This document shows, one piece after another, positions 18,595 to 25,857 of a DNA stretch of 64,000 nt. Source of the DNA: Gemmatimonadales bacterium (GTDB taxonomy: Bacteria; Gemmatimonadota; Gemmatimonadetes; Gemmatimonadales; GWC2-71-9); NCBI GenBank assembly GCA_036265815.1, contig DATAOI010000058.1, positions 1-64,000 on the forward strand, read 5' to 3'. The notes beneath the pieces are model-generated. The model searched no databases and was not told the DNA's origin. It saw nothing but the letters and a program-made list of their open reading frames with translations. Position numbers and translations under genes: made by a program. Position 1 is the first letter of the stretch, and every line of letters begins with the position of its first letter.

Positions 18595-21060
18595 TTATAA
18601 GCGGGCGCTCTCCACCGAGTCCATGCGCTCTCGCGCCGCCCGCACCAATGCCGCCATGGTGAAGGGTTTGGGGAGGAAGGCCGCTCCCGGTGCCAGCAGC
18701 CCTCGCCGCACGATCTCGCTGTCGGTGTACCCCGAAGTGAAGAGCACCGGGATCCCGGGCATCAGCTCGGCGACGGCGGCCGCCAGCTCCCGCCCGCTCA
18801 TCCCGGGCATGACCACGTCGGTCAGCAGCAGGGCGATCCGATCCGGGCTCTGGCGCACCAGGTCCAGTGCCTGGCGCCCACTGGCCGCTTCCAGCACCCG
18901 GTACCCGGCCTCGACCAGTCCGCGAGCGGCGGTACGGCGCACCGTCTCTTCGTCTTCGACCATCAGGATCAGCTCGCCGCGGGCCGGCATCGCCACTCCG
19001 GCGCTCGGCCGGGGGAGTTGGTCCGGGGGCTCGCTGGTGGTCGGCAGGTAGATCTTGAACGTCGTGCCTCCGCCCGGCACGCTGTACGCCCAGATGTACC
19101 CCTCCGACTGCTTCACGATGCCGTACACCGTCGAGAGTCCCAGGCCGGTGCCCTGGCCCACCTCCTTGGTGGTGAAGAAAGGATCGAAGATGCGCGTCAT
19201 GGTGGACTGGTCCATGCCGTGACCGGTGTCGCTCACCGCGAGCACGGCGTAGCTCCCGGGCCGGACCACGACTCCCTGGATGATCGGTGCGGCTCCCTGG
19301 CTCATCTCGGCGGCCAGCGTCTCGATGGTGAGCTCGCCTCCCCCCGGCATGGCGTCGCGGGCGTTGAGCGCCAGGTTGATCAGCACCTGCTCGAGCTGGC
19401 CGGGGTCGGCCTTCAGCGAGCCGAACCCATCGCCCAGCCGCACGGTGACCGGGCAATCCTCCCCCATCATCCGCTGGAGCACGGGCTGGAACCGCTGCAG
19501 CAGGGCATTCAGGTCCAGCACCTGAGGCTTGAGGACCTGCCGCCGGCTGAAGGCCAGGAGCTGGGCGGTCACCGCGGCCGTCCGCTCGGCGGCCCGGCGG
19601 ACCGACTCGACATCGGTCCGGACCGCGGGTGCGAGATCCGGGCGTCGCAGGAGGAAGTCGGTGGCGCCGATGATCACGCTCATCTGGTTGTTGGCCTCGT
19701 GCGCCACGCCTCCGGCGAGCCGACCGATCGACTCCATGCGGTGCGCCTGGCGGAGCTGCTCATCGGTGGCCCGCCGCTGCGTGACGTCCATGCACACGCC
19801 GGTCAGGCCCAGCGGTCGTCCCCCTTCGCCCGGCACCACCCGCCCCTGATCGGCGATCCAGCGGACGCTGCCGTCCGGCAGAACGATGCGGAACTCGTAG
19901 TCCAGGCTCCCCCCGTCCTCCAGCGCGCCCCGGACCCGGTCCTTCACGAACTGCCGGTCATCGGGATGCACCCGGGCCAGGAAATCGTCGTATCCGCTCA
20001 CCTCCTCGGCCGGGGTCAATCCATAGAGCTGCCGCAGCGTGTCATCCCAGGTCAGCCGGTTGTCGGCTGTCGACCAGGACCAGGTGCCCATGCGCGCGGC
20101 GTCCAGCGCCACCCGGAGCTGCTGCTCACGCTGCTCCAGCGTCCGGGTGGCCGTCTCCCGCTCGTGCGCCACCGCGGCGGCAAGGGTGAGCCCGGTGACC
20201 GCGACCGCCGCCAGGTAGCAGGCCGCGGCGAACAGGGTGCCCGGTGGCGTAGCGGCGATGAAGGGGCCGGTGCCCTGGGTGATGTGCCAGACGGCGACCA
20301 GCGAGACGGTGAGCGTCATGAGCGACGCGCCCCTGGCTCCGAAGCGAAGCGCCGCCCAGATCACGAAGGGGAAGAGCAGGTAGAGGTAGTTCACCTGATG
20401 GAGCATCGGCAAGCTGGGGTATCGCGTCAGTCCGAGCTCCGCCGCGCCCGCCGTGCCGAGACAGAGCAGGATGATCTCGAGTACGCCGCGGCCGGGGAGC
20501 GAGGAAGGACCGTTGATCACCCACGCGAAGAGGAACGGCGCCACCACCAGCGCCCCCAGCACGTCGCCGGTCCACCACACCGCCACCGTCGAGGCAGAGC
20601 CCGCCTCGGCCAGCACGCCAGACACCGTCAGGGTGGAGACGCCGATGAGGGCGCTCACGATGGCGCCGACCAGGGCCCCCGCCCCCAGCGCGCGGACGGT
20701 GGCCATCGACTCGAGCCGGGGCCTCCTGCCGGCCGACCGCCGGACCAGCGTGGCGGCCAGGAGCGCTTCCAGCGTGTTCCCGGCGGCGATGCCCGCGGCG
20801 GCGGCGAGCGGCACCGGTGTGGCAGCGTTGGCCAGGAAAGCGCCGATGGCGACGCCGGGCCAGTAGCGGGAGCCCAGCGCGACCAAGGCCGCGAGGGCCA
20901 GCCCGGTCGGTGGCCAGACCAGGGAGACGCTCTGTCCGATGGAGGCGTAGCGGAGACCGAGGCGGGCCGCGGCGAAGTACAGACCGGCCAGCGCCGCCAC
21001 GGTCAGCAGATAGCGCGCCGGCCGGGGAAGCCGAGTCCACGCTCGGGCAAGGAGGCGCAT
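18595..21060 (-). CDS. MASE1-type hybrid histidine kinase with PAS and receiver
   Basis: 821 residues. The N-terminal 300 residues match the MASE1 membrane sensor ('VSLVWPPTGLALAALVALGSRYWPGVAIGAFLAN', 'WWTGDVLGALVVAPF'). One PAS domain (about 330-440) follows, then the H-box VAHEANNQM, an ATPase domain ('NLALNARDAMP', 'DTGHGM', 'GTGLGLSTVYGIVKQ') and a receiver ('VEDEETVRR', 'LLTDVVMPG', 'PKPF'). The kinase core is very like that of the neighbouring kinase (15637-18546), so the pair looks like a duplication with different sensors. The ATG at 21060 follows AAGGA closely; the frame is open to 21138 without good signals. Confidence 0.93.
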   Translation of the reverse strand: MRLLARAWTRLPRPARYLLTVAALAGLYFAAARLGLRYASIGQSVSLVWPPTGLALAALVALGSRYWPGVAIGAFLANAATPVPLAAAAGIAAGNTLEALLAATLVRRSAGRRPRLESMATVRALGAGALVGAIVSALIGVSTLTVSGVLAEAGSASTVAVWWTGDVLGALVVAPFLFAWVINGPSSLPGRGVLEIILLCLGTAGAAELGLTRYPSLPMLHQVNYLYLLFPFVIWAALRFGARGASLMTLTVSLVAVWHITQGTGPFIAATPPGTLFAAACYLAAVAVTGLTLAAAVAHERETATRTLEQREQQLRVALDAARMGTWSWSTADNRLTWDDTLRQLYGLTPAEEVSGYDDFLARVHPDDRQFVKDRVRGALEDGGSLDYEFRIVLPDGSVRWIADQGRVVPGEGGRPLGLTGVCMDVTQRRATDEQLRQAHRMESIGRLAGGVAHEANNQMSVIIGATDFLLRRPDLAPAVRTDVESVRRAAERTAAVTAQLLAFSRRQVLKPQVLDLNALLQRFQPVLQRMMGEDCPVTVRLGDGFGSLKADPGQLEQVLINLALNARDAMPGGGELTIETLAAEMSQGAAPIIQGVVVRPGSYAVLAVSDTGHGMDQSTMTRIFDPFFTTKEVGQGTGLGLSTVYGIVKQSEGYIWAYSVPGGGTTFKIYLPTTSEPPDQLPRPSAGVAMPARGELILMVEDEETVRRTAARGLVEAGYRVLEAASGRQALDLVRQSPDRIALLLTDVVMPGMSGRELAAAVAELMPGIPVLFTSGYTDSEIVRRGLLAPGAAFLPKPFTMAALVRAARERMDSVESARL

Positions 21061-21164
21061 CCGGTCCTTCGCTAGACCGACGCTGAGGAGAAGGGAAGAG
21101 GCCTGTTGAGATAGTAAGGAATCCCCGCATGGAAGCAAGCGCGGGGCACGACTAGCTTGGGTCC

Positions 21165-22634
21165 ATGGAGCGGCCCCCGGAGCCTCCCACCTACCTGCTC
21201 TCCCGCTGGCTGTTCCTCCGGCTCCTCGGCGCCGTCTATCTGGTCGCGTTCGCCTCGCTCGCGGTCCAGATCACCGGCTTGGTCGGCGAGCACGGCGTCA
21301 TGCCGGCCGGGCCGTTCTTGGCGTGGGCCCACTCGGTCTACGGGCGCGATGCCTACCGGCTCCTCCCGTCGGTCTTCTGGCTCAACCAGAGCAATCTGGC
21401 GCTCGAGGTAGTGAGCTGGAGCGGTGCCCTGCTGTCGCTCCTCCTGATTCTGGGGCTCGCACCTCTGGTGCTGTTGCTGGTCCTCTGGACGCTCTATCTC
21501 TCGCTCTCGGTGGTGGGCCAGGACTTCCTTTCCTTCCAGTGGGACGTCTTGCTGCTGGAGACCGGACTTTTGGCCCTCCTCTGGGCACCGGCCCAGTGGC
21601 GGCCCCGCCGGTGGGAGCGAGCTCCCTCGGAGGTGGCGCGCTGGCTGCTGGTGCTGCTGTTGTTCAAGCTGATGTTTCTCTCGGGCCTCACCAAGCTGCT
21701 GAGCGGGGACCCGACGTGGCGGCACGCCACCGCACTGGACTACCATTTCGAGACTCAGCCGCTGCCGCCCTGGACCGCGTGGTATGCCCACCATCTCCCG
21801 GGGGGCGTGCATCGGGCCGCGACCCTGGCGATGTTCTTCATCGAGCTGGTGGCGCCCTGGATGCTCCTGGCGCCGGCCCGGCTCAGACCGCTTCGCATCA
21901 CCGGATGCGGGGCGCTGGCACTGCTCCAGCTCAGCATCGCGGGCACCGGCAACTACGGCTTCTTCAACGTCCTGGCACTGGTGCTCTGCGTACCGGTGCT
22001 GGATGATCAGCTGCTCCGACGTTTGCTCCCCATCCGGCTGAGCGCGGGTCGGGACGCCTCGGCAGCCCGTCGGGCGACGCTCTGGGTGGTCGGCCCGGTG
22101 TTCCTGGTGCTCAGTCTGCTGAGTCTCGTGCGCGAGATCGAGAACACCCTGCCGCACGCTCCCGGGCTGGGGCCCCTGGCCCGATGGCCGGACCGGGTCC
22201 TGGCGTGGGTGGCGCCGATCCGCTCCTTCAACGGCTATGGGCTCTTCCGGGTGATGACGACGGAGCGTCCGGAGATCGTCATCGAGGGGAGCCGGGATGG
22301 GGAGCACTGGACCGAATACGAGTTCCGCTACAAGCCGGGCGCGCTAAAACGCCGCCCCCGGTTTGTGGCGCCGTATCATCCTCGGCTCGACTGGCAGATG
22401 TGGTTCGCGGCGCTCGATCCGGAGGGAAATGTCGGATGGCTCGAATCGTTGGCGAATCGGCTCCGGGCGGGGACCCCGGAGGTGCTGAGCCTGCTGGGCC
22501 CGAATCCGTTTGCCGGGGCACCGCCGCGATACATCCGGTTGACAGAGTACCAGTATCGCTTCAGCACGGGGGAGGAGTGGCGACGGACTCATGCCTGGTG
22601 GGTGCGGCAGCTCGTGGGCTCGGTGCGACTCTGA
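21165..22634 (+). CDS. lipase maturation factor family protein
   Basis: 489 residues with about eight membrane segments and a soluble C-terminus. The family marks are 'LNQSNLALEVVSWSG', 'SFQWDVLLLETGLLAL', 'KLMFLSGLTKLLSGDPTW', 'ALDYHFETQPLP' and the C-terminal 'YEFRYKPG'. The eukaryotic relative LMF1 helps lipases fold in the ER. Bacterial members are common but their role is unknown; folding of secreted enzymes is a reasonable guess. The start is the ATG at 21165, about 100 nt from the divergent MASE1 kinase start. Confidence 0.9.
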   Translation: MERPPEPPTYLLSRWLFLRLLGAVYLVAFASLAVQITGLVGEHGVMPAGPFLAWAHSVYGRDAYRLLPSVFWLNQSNLALEVVSWSGALLSLLLILGLAPLVLLLVLWTLYLSLSVVGQDFLSFQWDVLLLETGLLALLWAPAQWRPRRWERAPSEVARWLLVLLLFKLMFLSGLTKLLSGDPTWRHATALDYHFETQPLPPWTAWYAHHLPGGVHRAATLAMFFIELVAPWMLLAPARLRPLRITGCGALALLQLSIAGTGNYGFFNVLALVLCVPVLDDQLLRRLLPIRLSAGRDASAARRATLWVVGPVFLVLSLLSLVREIENTLPHAPGLGPLARWPDRVLAWVAPIRSFNGYGLFRVMTTERPEIVIEGSRDGEHWTEYEFRYKPGALKRRPRFVAPYHPRLDWQMWFAALDPEGNVGWLESLANRLRAGTPEVLSLLGPNPFAGAPPRYIRLTEYQYRFSTGEEWRRTHAWWVRQLVGSVRL

Positions 22635-22676
22635 GTTACGCGCCGAGTGCTACGCGCGGAGTGCTACGCGCCGAGC
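22635..22676. repeat. three tandem 14-mers at convergent gene ends
   Basis: Three direct copies of a 14-mer of the form GnTACGCGCCGAGT (22635-22648, 22649-22662, 22663-22676, each with one or two changes). The array begins at the stop of the lipase maturation factor gene. It also encodes the final residues (Leu-Gly-Ala) and the TAG stop of the minus-strand receiver gene. Confidence 0.85.
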
Positions 22677-23062
22677 TCTTTCCGATGCTCCAGCATCTCC
22701 CGGACCGAGTCCAGCAGCATCTCGGAGGTGAACGGCTTGCGAAGCATGTGGAGGGCGCGGTCGCGGACGACCTGGGTGAGCCATTCCTGCGTGGTCTCCC
22801 CCGACATCAGCAGCACGCCGATGTGCGGCCAGCGCGTCCGCATCATGCTCTCCAGCTCCAGTCCGCTCACCGTAGGCATGCGGATGTCGGTGAGAACCAG
22901 CATGATCGACTCGTCGCCCTGGGCGAGCAGCTCGATGGCTTCGGAGCCGTCGCCCGCCTGGATAGTCCGGTAGCCCTGGTCCTCCAGCAGCCGACAGGCG
23001 AGCAGGCGCACCGGCGCCTCGTCGTCGACCACGAGGATTGCGGGTGGAAGGCGGACACTCAG
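22664..23062 (-). CDS. stand-alone receiver domain protein
   Basis: About 132 residues forming one CheY-like domain. The acidic pocket is VVDDE, the phospho-Asp lies in 'LVLTDIRMPTV', the Thr/Ser switch in 'LLMSGET' and the Lys in 'RKPF'. No output domain is attached. The start is unclear: there is no ATG near the domain. A CTG at 23062 or a TTG at 23128 is possible, and the open frame further upstream runs antisense to the M48 protease gene. It may accept phosphate from the two nearby hybrid kinases, but that is inference. Its 3' end lies in a 14-mer repeat. Confidence 0.8.
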   Translation of the reverse strand: MSVRLPPAILVVDDEAPVRLLACRLLEDQGYRTIQAGDGSEAIELLAQGDESIMLVLTDIRMPTVSGLELESMMRTRWPHIGVLLMSGETTQEWLTQVVRDRALHMLRKPFTSEMLLDSVREMLEHRKELGA

Positions 23063-23148
23063 TAAAGGGCTGTTCGTAGGGGCCTCGTCGGCTGCCCCTA
23101 CTTTATGGTGTCGTGCAGCATCAGACAAGGGCGACCAGGAGGTGGCTC

Positions 23149-24531
23149 GTGCGCAGTCTCCGCGGCATCCGATCGCTGGTCCTGGCGGCCACGCTCGCCG
23201 TGGCGGCTCCTCCCCTCTGGGCCATGCAGGCCCCGGCCCCAGACTCCATCCCGACCGACGCGATCCCGCCCGCCGCGCGACTCCGGGCCGGCGTGCCGTT
23301 CGATCCGGCCGCGGCCACGGCCGCCTACCTGGCGACGGTCCCGCCGGCCGCCCGGGCCAAGTCCGACGCCTATTTCCAGGGCGGCTACTGGCTGCGGCTC
23401 TGGGATTTCCTGCTGAACGCGGCCATCTTGTTGCTGCTGCTCGGCTTGGGCTGGTCCAGGCGGCTCCGGGATTGGGCCGAGCGCCGGGTCGGCCCGCGCT
23501 GGGGGCGTACCCTCCTGTATTATGTCGCATTTACCCTGCTCACCACCGTTCTGATCTTTCCGTATACCGTCTACAGCGGATTCGTGCGGGAGCACGCGTA
23601 CGGTCTCGCTACCCAGGGGTTCGGCGGATGGATGCGGGACCAGCTGGTGGGCCTGGCACTATCGCTCGTGCTGGGCGGGGTCGTGGTGATCGCACTCTAC
23701 GCGGTGCTGCGCCGGTTCCCCCGCGCCTGGCCCGCGCTCGGGTCCGGCACTTTGATGGTGTTCGTGATCCTCGGTGTCCTGATCGCGCCGGTGTTCATCG
23801 CGCCACTGTTCAACCGCTACACCCTCCTGGCCGACGCCCGGATCCGCGACCCGATCCTTCGGCTGGCGCGGGCCAACGGAATCGCCGTCGACCGGGTGTA
23901 CGTGGTGGACGCGTCCCGGCAGTCGACCCGGGTCAGCGCGAACGTCTCCGGCCTGTTGGGAACCCAGCGCATCACCCTCAACGACAACCTGCTCCGGCGG
24001 GCCTCGCTGCCCGAGATCGAGGCGGTGATGGGCCATGAGATGGGCCATTACGTGCTGTACCACCTCTATCAGGGGATCGTGTTCTTCACTCTTCTGATCG
24101 TGGTGGGCTTCGCTCTGCTGCGGTCCGGCTTCGCCTGGGCCACGGCTCGCTGGGGCGAGCGGTGGGGTGTCCGGTCACCCGACGACGTGGCCGGGCTGCC
24201 GCTCATGGTGCTGCTGTTCTCGACCTACCTGTTCCTGCTCACACCCGTCACCAACACCTTCAGCCGGACCAGCGAGACGGCGGCGGACATCTTCGGGCTG
24301 AACGCGGCCCGGCAGCCGGACGGCTTCGCGCTCGTCGCCCTCAAGCTGGCCGATTACCGGAAGCTTGATCCCGGGCCGCTGGAGGAGGTCGTCTTCTTCG
24401 ACCATCCCAGCGGGCGGGCCCGGATCCGGATGGCCATGGAATGGAAGGCCGAATCAGCGGGAGCGAATGGGGTCGACAGACCGGGTACCGTCGTTCATGT
24501 TGCACCGACCGGACGTGAGGCTGCTCCCTGA
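23149..24531 (+). CDS. M48 family metalloprotease (Ste24/CAAX-protease-like)
   Basis: 460 residues. A signal peptide (about 1-25) comes first, then membrane segments and the zinc motif HEMGH in 'EAVMGHEMGHYVLYH'. The third ligand region is 'FSRTSETAADIFGLN'. The order of hydrophobic segments and the long N-terminal part match Ste24-like endopeptidases more than HtpX. It probably degrades or trims membrane or lipid-anchored proteins. I chose the GTG at 23149 because AGGAGG lies 6 nt before it; a GTG at 23113 in frame lacks such a site. The gene is divergent from the stand-alone receiver. Confidence 0.9.
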   Translation: MRSLRGIRSLVLAATLAVAAPPLWAMQAPAPDSIPTDAIPPAARLRAGVPFDPAAATAAYLATVPPAARAKSDAYFQGGYWLRLWDFLLNAAILLLLLGLGWSRRLRDWAERRVGPRWGRTLLYYVAFTLLTTVLIFPYTVYSGFVREHAYGLATQGFGGWMRDQLVGLALSLVLGGVVVIALYAVLRRFPRAWPALGSGTLMVFVILGVLIAPVFIAPLFNRYTLLADARIRDPILRLARANGIAVDRVYVVDASRQSTRVSANVSGLLGTQRITLNDNLLRRASLPEIEAVMGHEMGHYVLYHLYQGIVFFTLLIVVGFALLRSGFAWATARWGERWGVRSPDDVAGLPLMVLLFSTYLFLLTPVTNTFSRTSETAADIFGLNAARQPDGFALVALKLADYRKLDPGPLEEVVFFDHPSGRARIRMAMEWKAESAGANGVDRPGTVVHVAPTGREAAP

Positions 24532-24567
24532 GTCAGCGTCCGGAACGGCAGCCAGGAGACCATTCAC

Positions 24568-25020
24568 ATGCCAGCGCACTCCACCATGCTCTCGCCGCCA
24601 CAGCTCATCGAAGCGGCGAAAGCGCCGTTGCTCGCCTACAACCAGAAGGATTGGAATGCGGTCCGGGCCAGCATCACCTCGAACTTCACCTACGACGAGG
24701 TCGGCACCGGGCGGAAGGTTCAGGGAGCCAATCAGACGATCACACTCTGGAGGGGATGGGCCGAGGCGCTCCCAGACTCCAAGGCCAGCATCGACAATGT
24801 CGTGGCGAGCGGGAACACGGTCGTACTCGAGCTGACCTGGCGGGGCACCCACACCGGCCCGCTGCCGACACCGAAGGGCTCGCTCGCGGGCACCGGCAAG
24901 CAGATCGAGCTCCGCGGTTGCGTCGTCGTCGAGCTCGCCGACGGGAAGGCCAGGCTGCAGCGGCACTACTTCGATATGGCGACGCTGTTGCAGCAGGTGG
25001 GGGAGGGTGGGGCAGGGTGA
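24568..25020 (+). CDS. SnoaL-like / ester cyclase family protein
   Basis: 150 residues with the NTF2-like fold pattern of SnoaL polyketide-cyclase relatives: 'AYNQKDWNAVRASITSNFTYDEVGTGRKVQG', 'WRGWAEALPDSKASIDNVVASGNTVVLELTWRGTHTGPL' and 'RHYFDMATLLQQ'. Proteins of this group often have unknown substrates; few are real cyclases. The ribosome site AGGAG is 10 nt before the ATG. The last residues (Gly-rich) and the TGA stop come from the 10-mer GTGGGGCAGG repeat. Confidence 0.85.
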   Translation: MPAHSTMLSPPQLIEAAKAPLLAYNQKDWNAVRASITSNFTYDEVGTGRKVQGANQTITLWRGWAEALPDSKASIDNVVASGNTVVLELTWRGTHTGPLPTPKGSLAGTGKQIELRGCVVVELADGKARLQRHYFDMATLLQQVGEGGAG

Positions 25021-25128
25021 GGCAGGGTGGGGCAGGGTGGGGCAGGGTGGGGCAGGGTCGTGAGCAATTGCGCTCAGCTTTCCCCACCCTGCCTCACTCT
25101 GCCCCACCTTGTTCCACCTTGCCTCACC
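25007..25128. repeat. inverted tandem 10-mer island (GTGGGGCAGG)
   Basis: Five copies of GTGGGGCAGG (second copy GTGAGGCAGG) run from 25007 to 25056. After a 25-nt spacer containing a small TGAGC/GCTCA hairpin, about 4.7 inverted, slightly mutated copies run from 25082 to 25128. The left array gives the stop codon of the SnoaL-like gene; the right array encodes the last residues of the minus-strand gene at 25074. The G-runs on the plus strand also fit the G-quadruplex pattern (G3-4 runs with 1-2 nt loops). Confidence 0.92.
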
Positions 25129-25700
25129 TTCTCATACTCCAGCTCCCGCCCCTCCCGCACCGCCTGCAGCATCAGCGCGCCGCGGCTCATGTCGCCTCGG
25201 CCGAGAAACTCGGCGGGGAAAAGCAGTCGATCGCCTAGCGCGTCGAGCAGCAGGTCTATGTACTTCCCGGTGGCCACGCTGCCGAGCAGCACCACTTGCA
25301 AGGCCGGCTCCGCCACCAGCCGGGCCAGGTCGCGCTCCACCGGGCCCCGGTACCGTGGCTCGTTCACCCGGATGTCCACCGCCCCGAATTGCTCCAGGTC
25401 GCGCGGCCCCACCGGGGTCTCCACCGGCACCAGGCCGCGATTGGTGGTGATCACCTGCGCACCAGCAATTCCTGCCGGCGCGCGGGCGAACTGCGTGGCA
25501 TAGGCAAGCTTTCCCCGAAAGTAGAGACCGCTCATGAAGCTGAACGCCTCACCCAGCGTCACGCCCTCCGGGGTCCTCAGGCGTTCGGCCAGGGCGAACG
25601 TCGCCCGCTGGTTGAGCAGCAGCCCGGCGCGCTTGCCGTCGCAGCGGGCGGGGGAGAGCAGGAAGATGCGGGATGGGGAGATGGCGGAGGACTGGGCCAT
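25074..25700 (-). CDS. conserved-looking cytosolic protein of unknown function
   Basis: 208 residues with a clear protein-like composition. Notable segments are 'ILLSPARCDGKRA' near the N-terminus, 'FSFMSGLYFRGKLAYA', 'VITTNRGLVP', 'DPRYRGPVERD'-like 'EPRYRGPVERDLA', 'VVLLGSVATGKYIDLLL' and 'LLFPAEFLGRGDMSRGALML'. 'GSVATGK' resembles a phosphate-binding loop but is not a proper Walker A. I do not recognise a characterised family. The ATG at 25700 is the first sensible start; the frame upstream (to 25919) is repeat sequence. The C-terminal 17 residues (Arg/Gly/Gln-rich) are encoded by the 10-mer repeat and look like an acquired tail. Confidence 0.75.
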   Translation of the reverse strand: MAQSSAISPSRIFLLSPARCDGKRAGLLLNQRATFALAERLRTPEGVTLGEAFSFMSGLYFRGKLAYATQFARAPAGIAGAQVITTNRGLVPVETPVGPRDLEQFGAVDIRVNEPRYRGPVERDLARLVAEPALQVVLLGSVATGKYIDLLLDALGDRLLFPAEFLGRGDMSRGALMLQAVREGRELEYEKVRQGGTRWGRVRQGGES

Positions 25701-25703
25701 GCT

Positions 25704-25830
25704 GGCGGTAAGGGCGGTAAGGGCGGTAAGGGCGGTAATGACGGTAAGGACGGTAAGGACTGGGAAGCCAGGAAGGAAGCCAAGTCCTGAACCTACGAGC
25801 CTTCCCGCCCTTGCCGCCCTTACCGTCCCG
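25704..25830. repeat. GGCGGTAAG tandem repeat with inverted partner in a divergent promoter region
   Basis: Six 9-mers of the GGCGGTAAG family run from 25704 to 25757 (three perfect, then GGCGGTAAT and two GACGGTAAG). An inverted degenerate copy follows at about 25801-25830. The island lies between the starts of two divergent genes (25700 minus, 25858 plus), so unlike the other islands it cannot be simply a terminator for its neighbours. Confidence 0.88.
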
Positions 25831-25857
25831 CCCCTTCCCGCGGTTATTCTACGCACC

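Noticed and set aside
19018-21075. Plus-strand frame of 685 codons
   Set aside because: Antisense of the MASE1 hybrid kinase; composition is Arg/Gly/His-rich with no motif.
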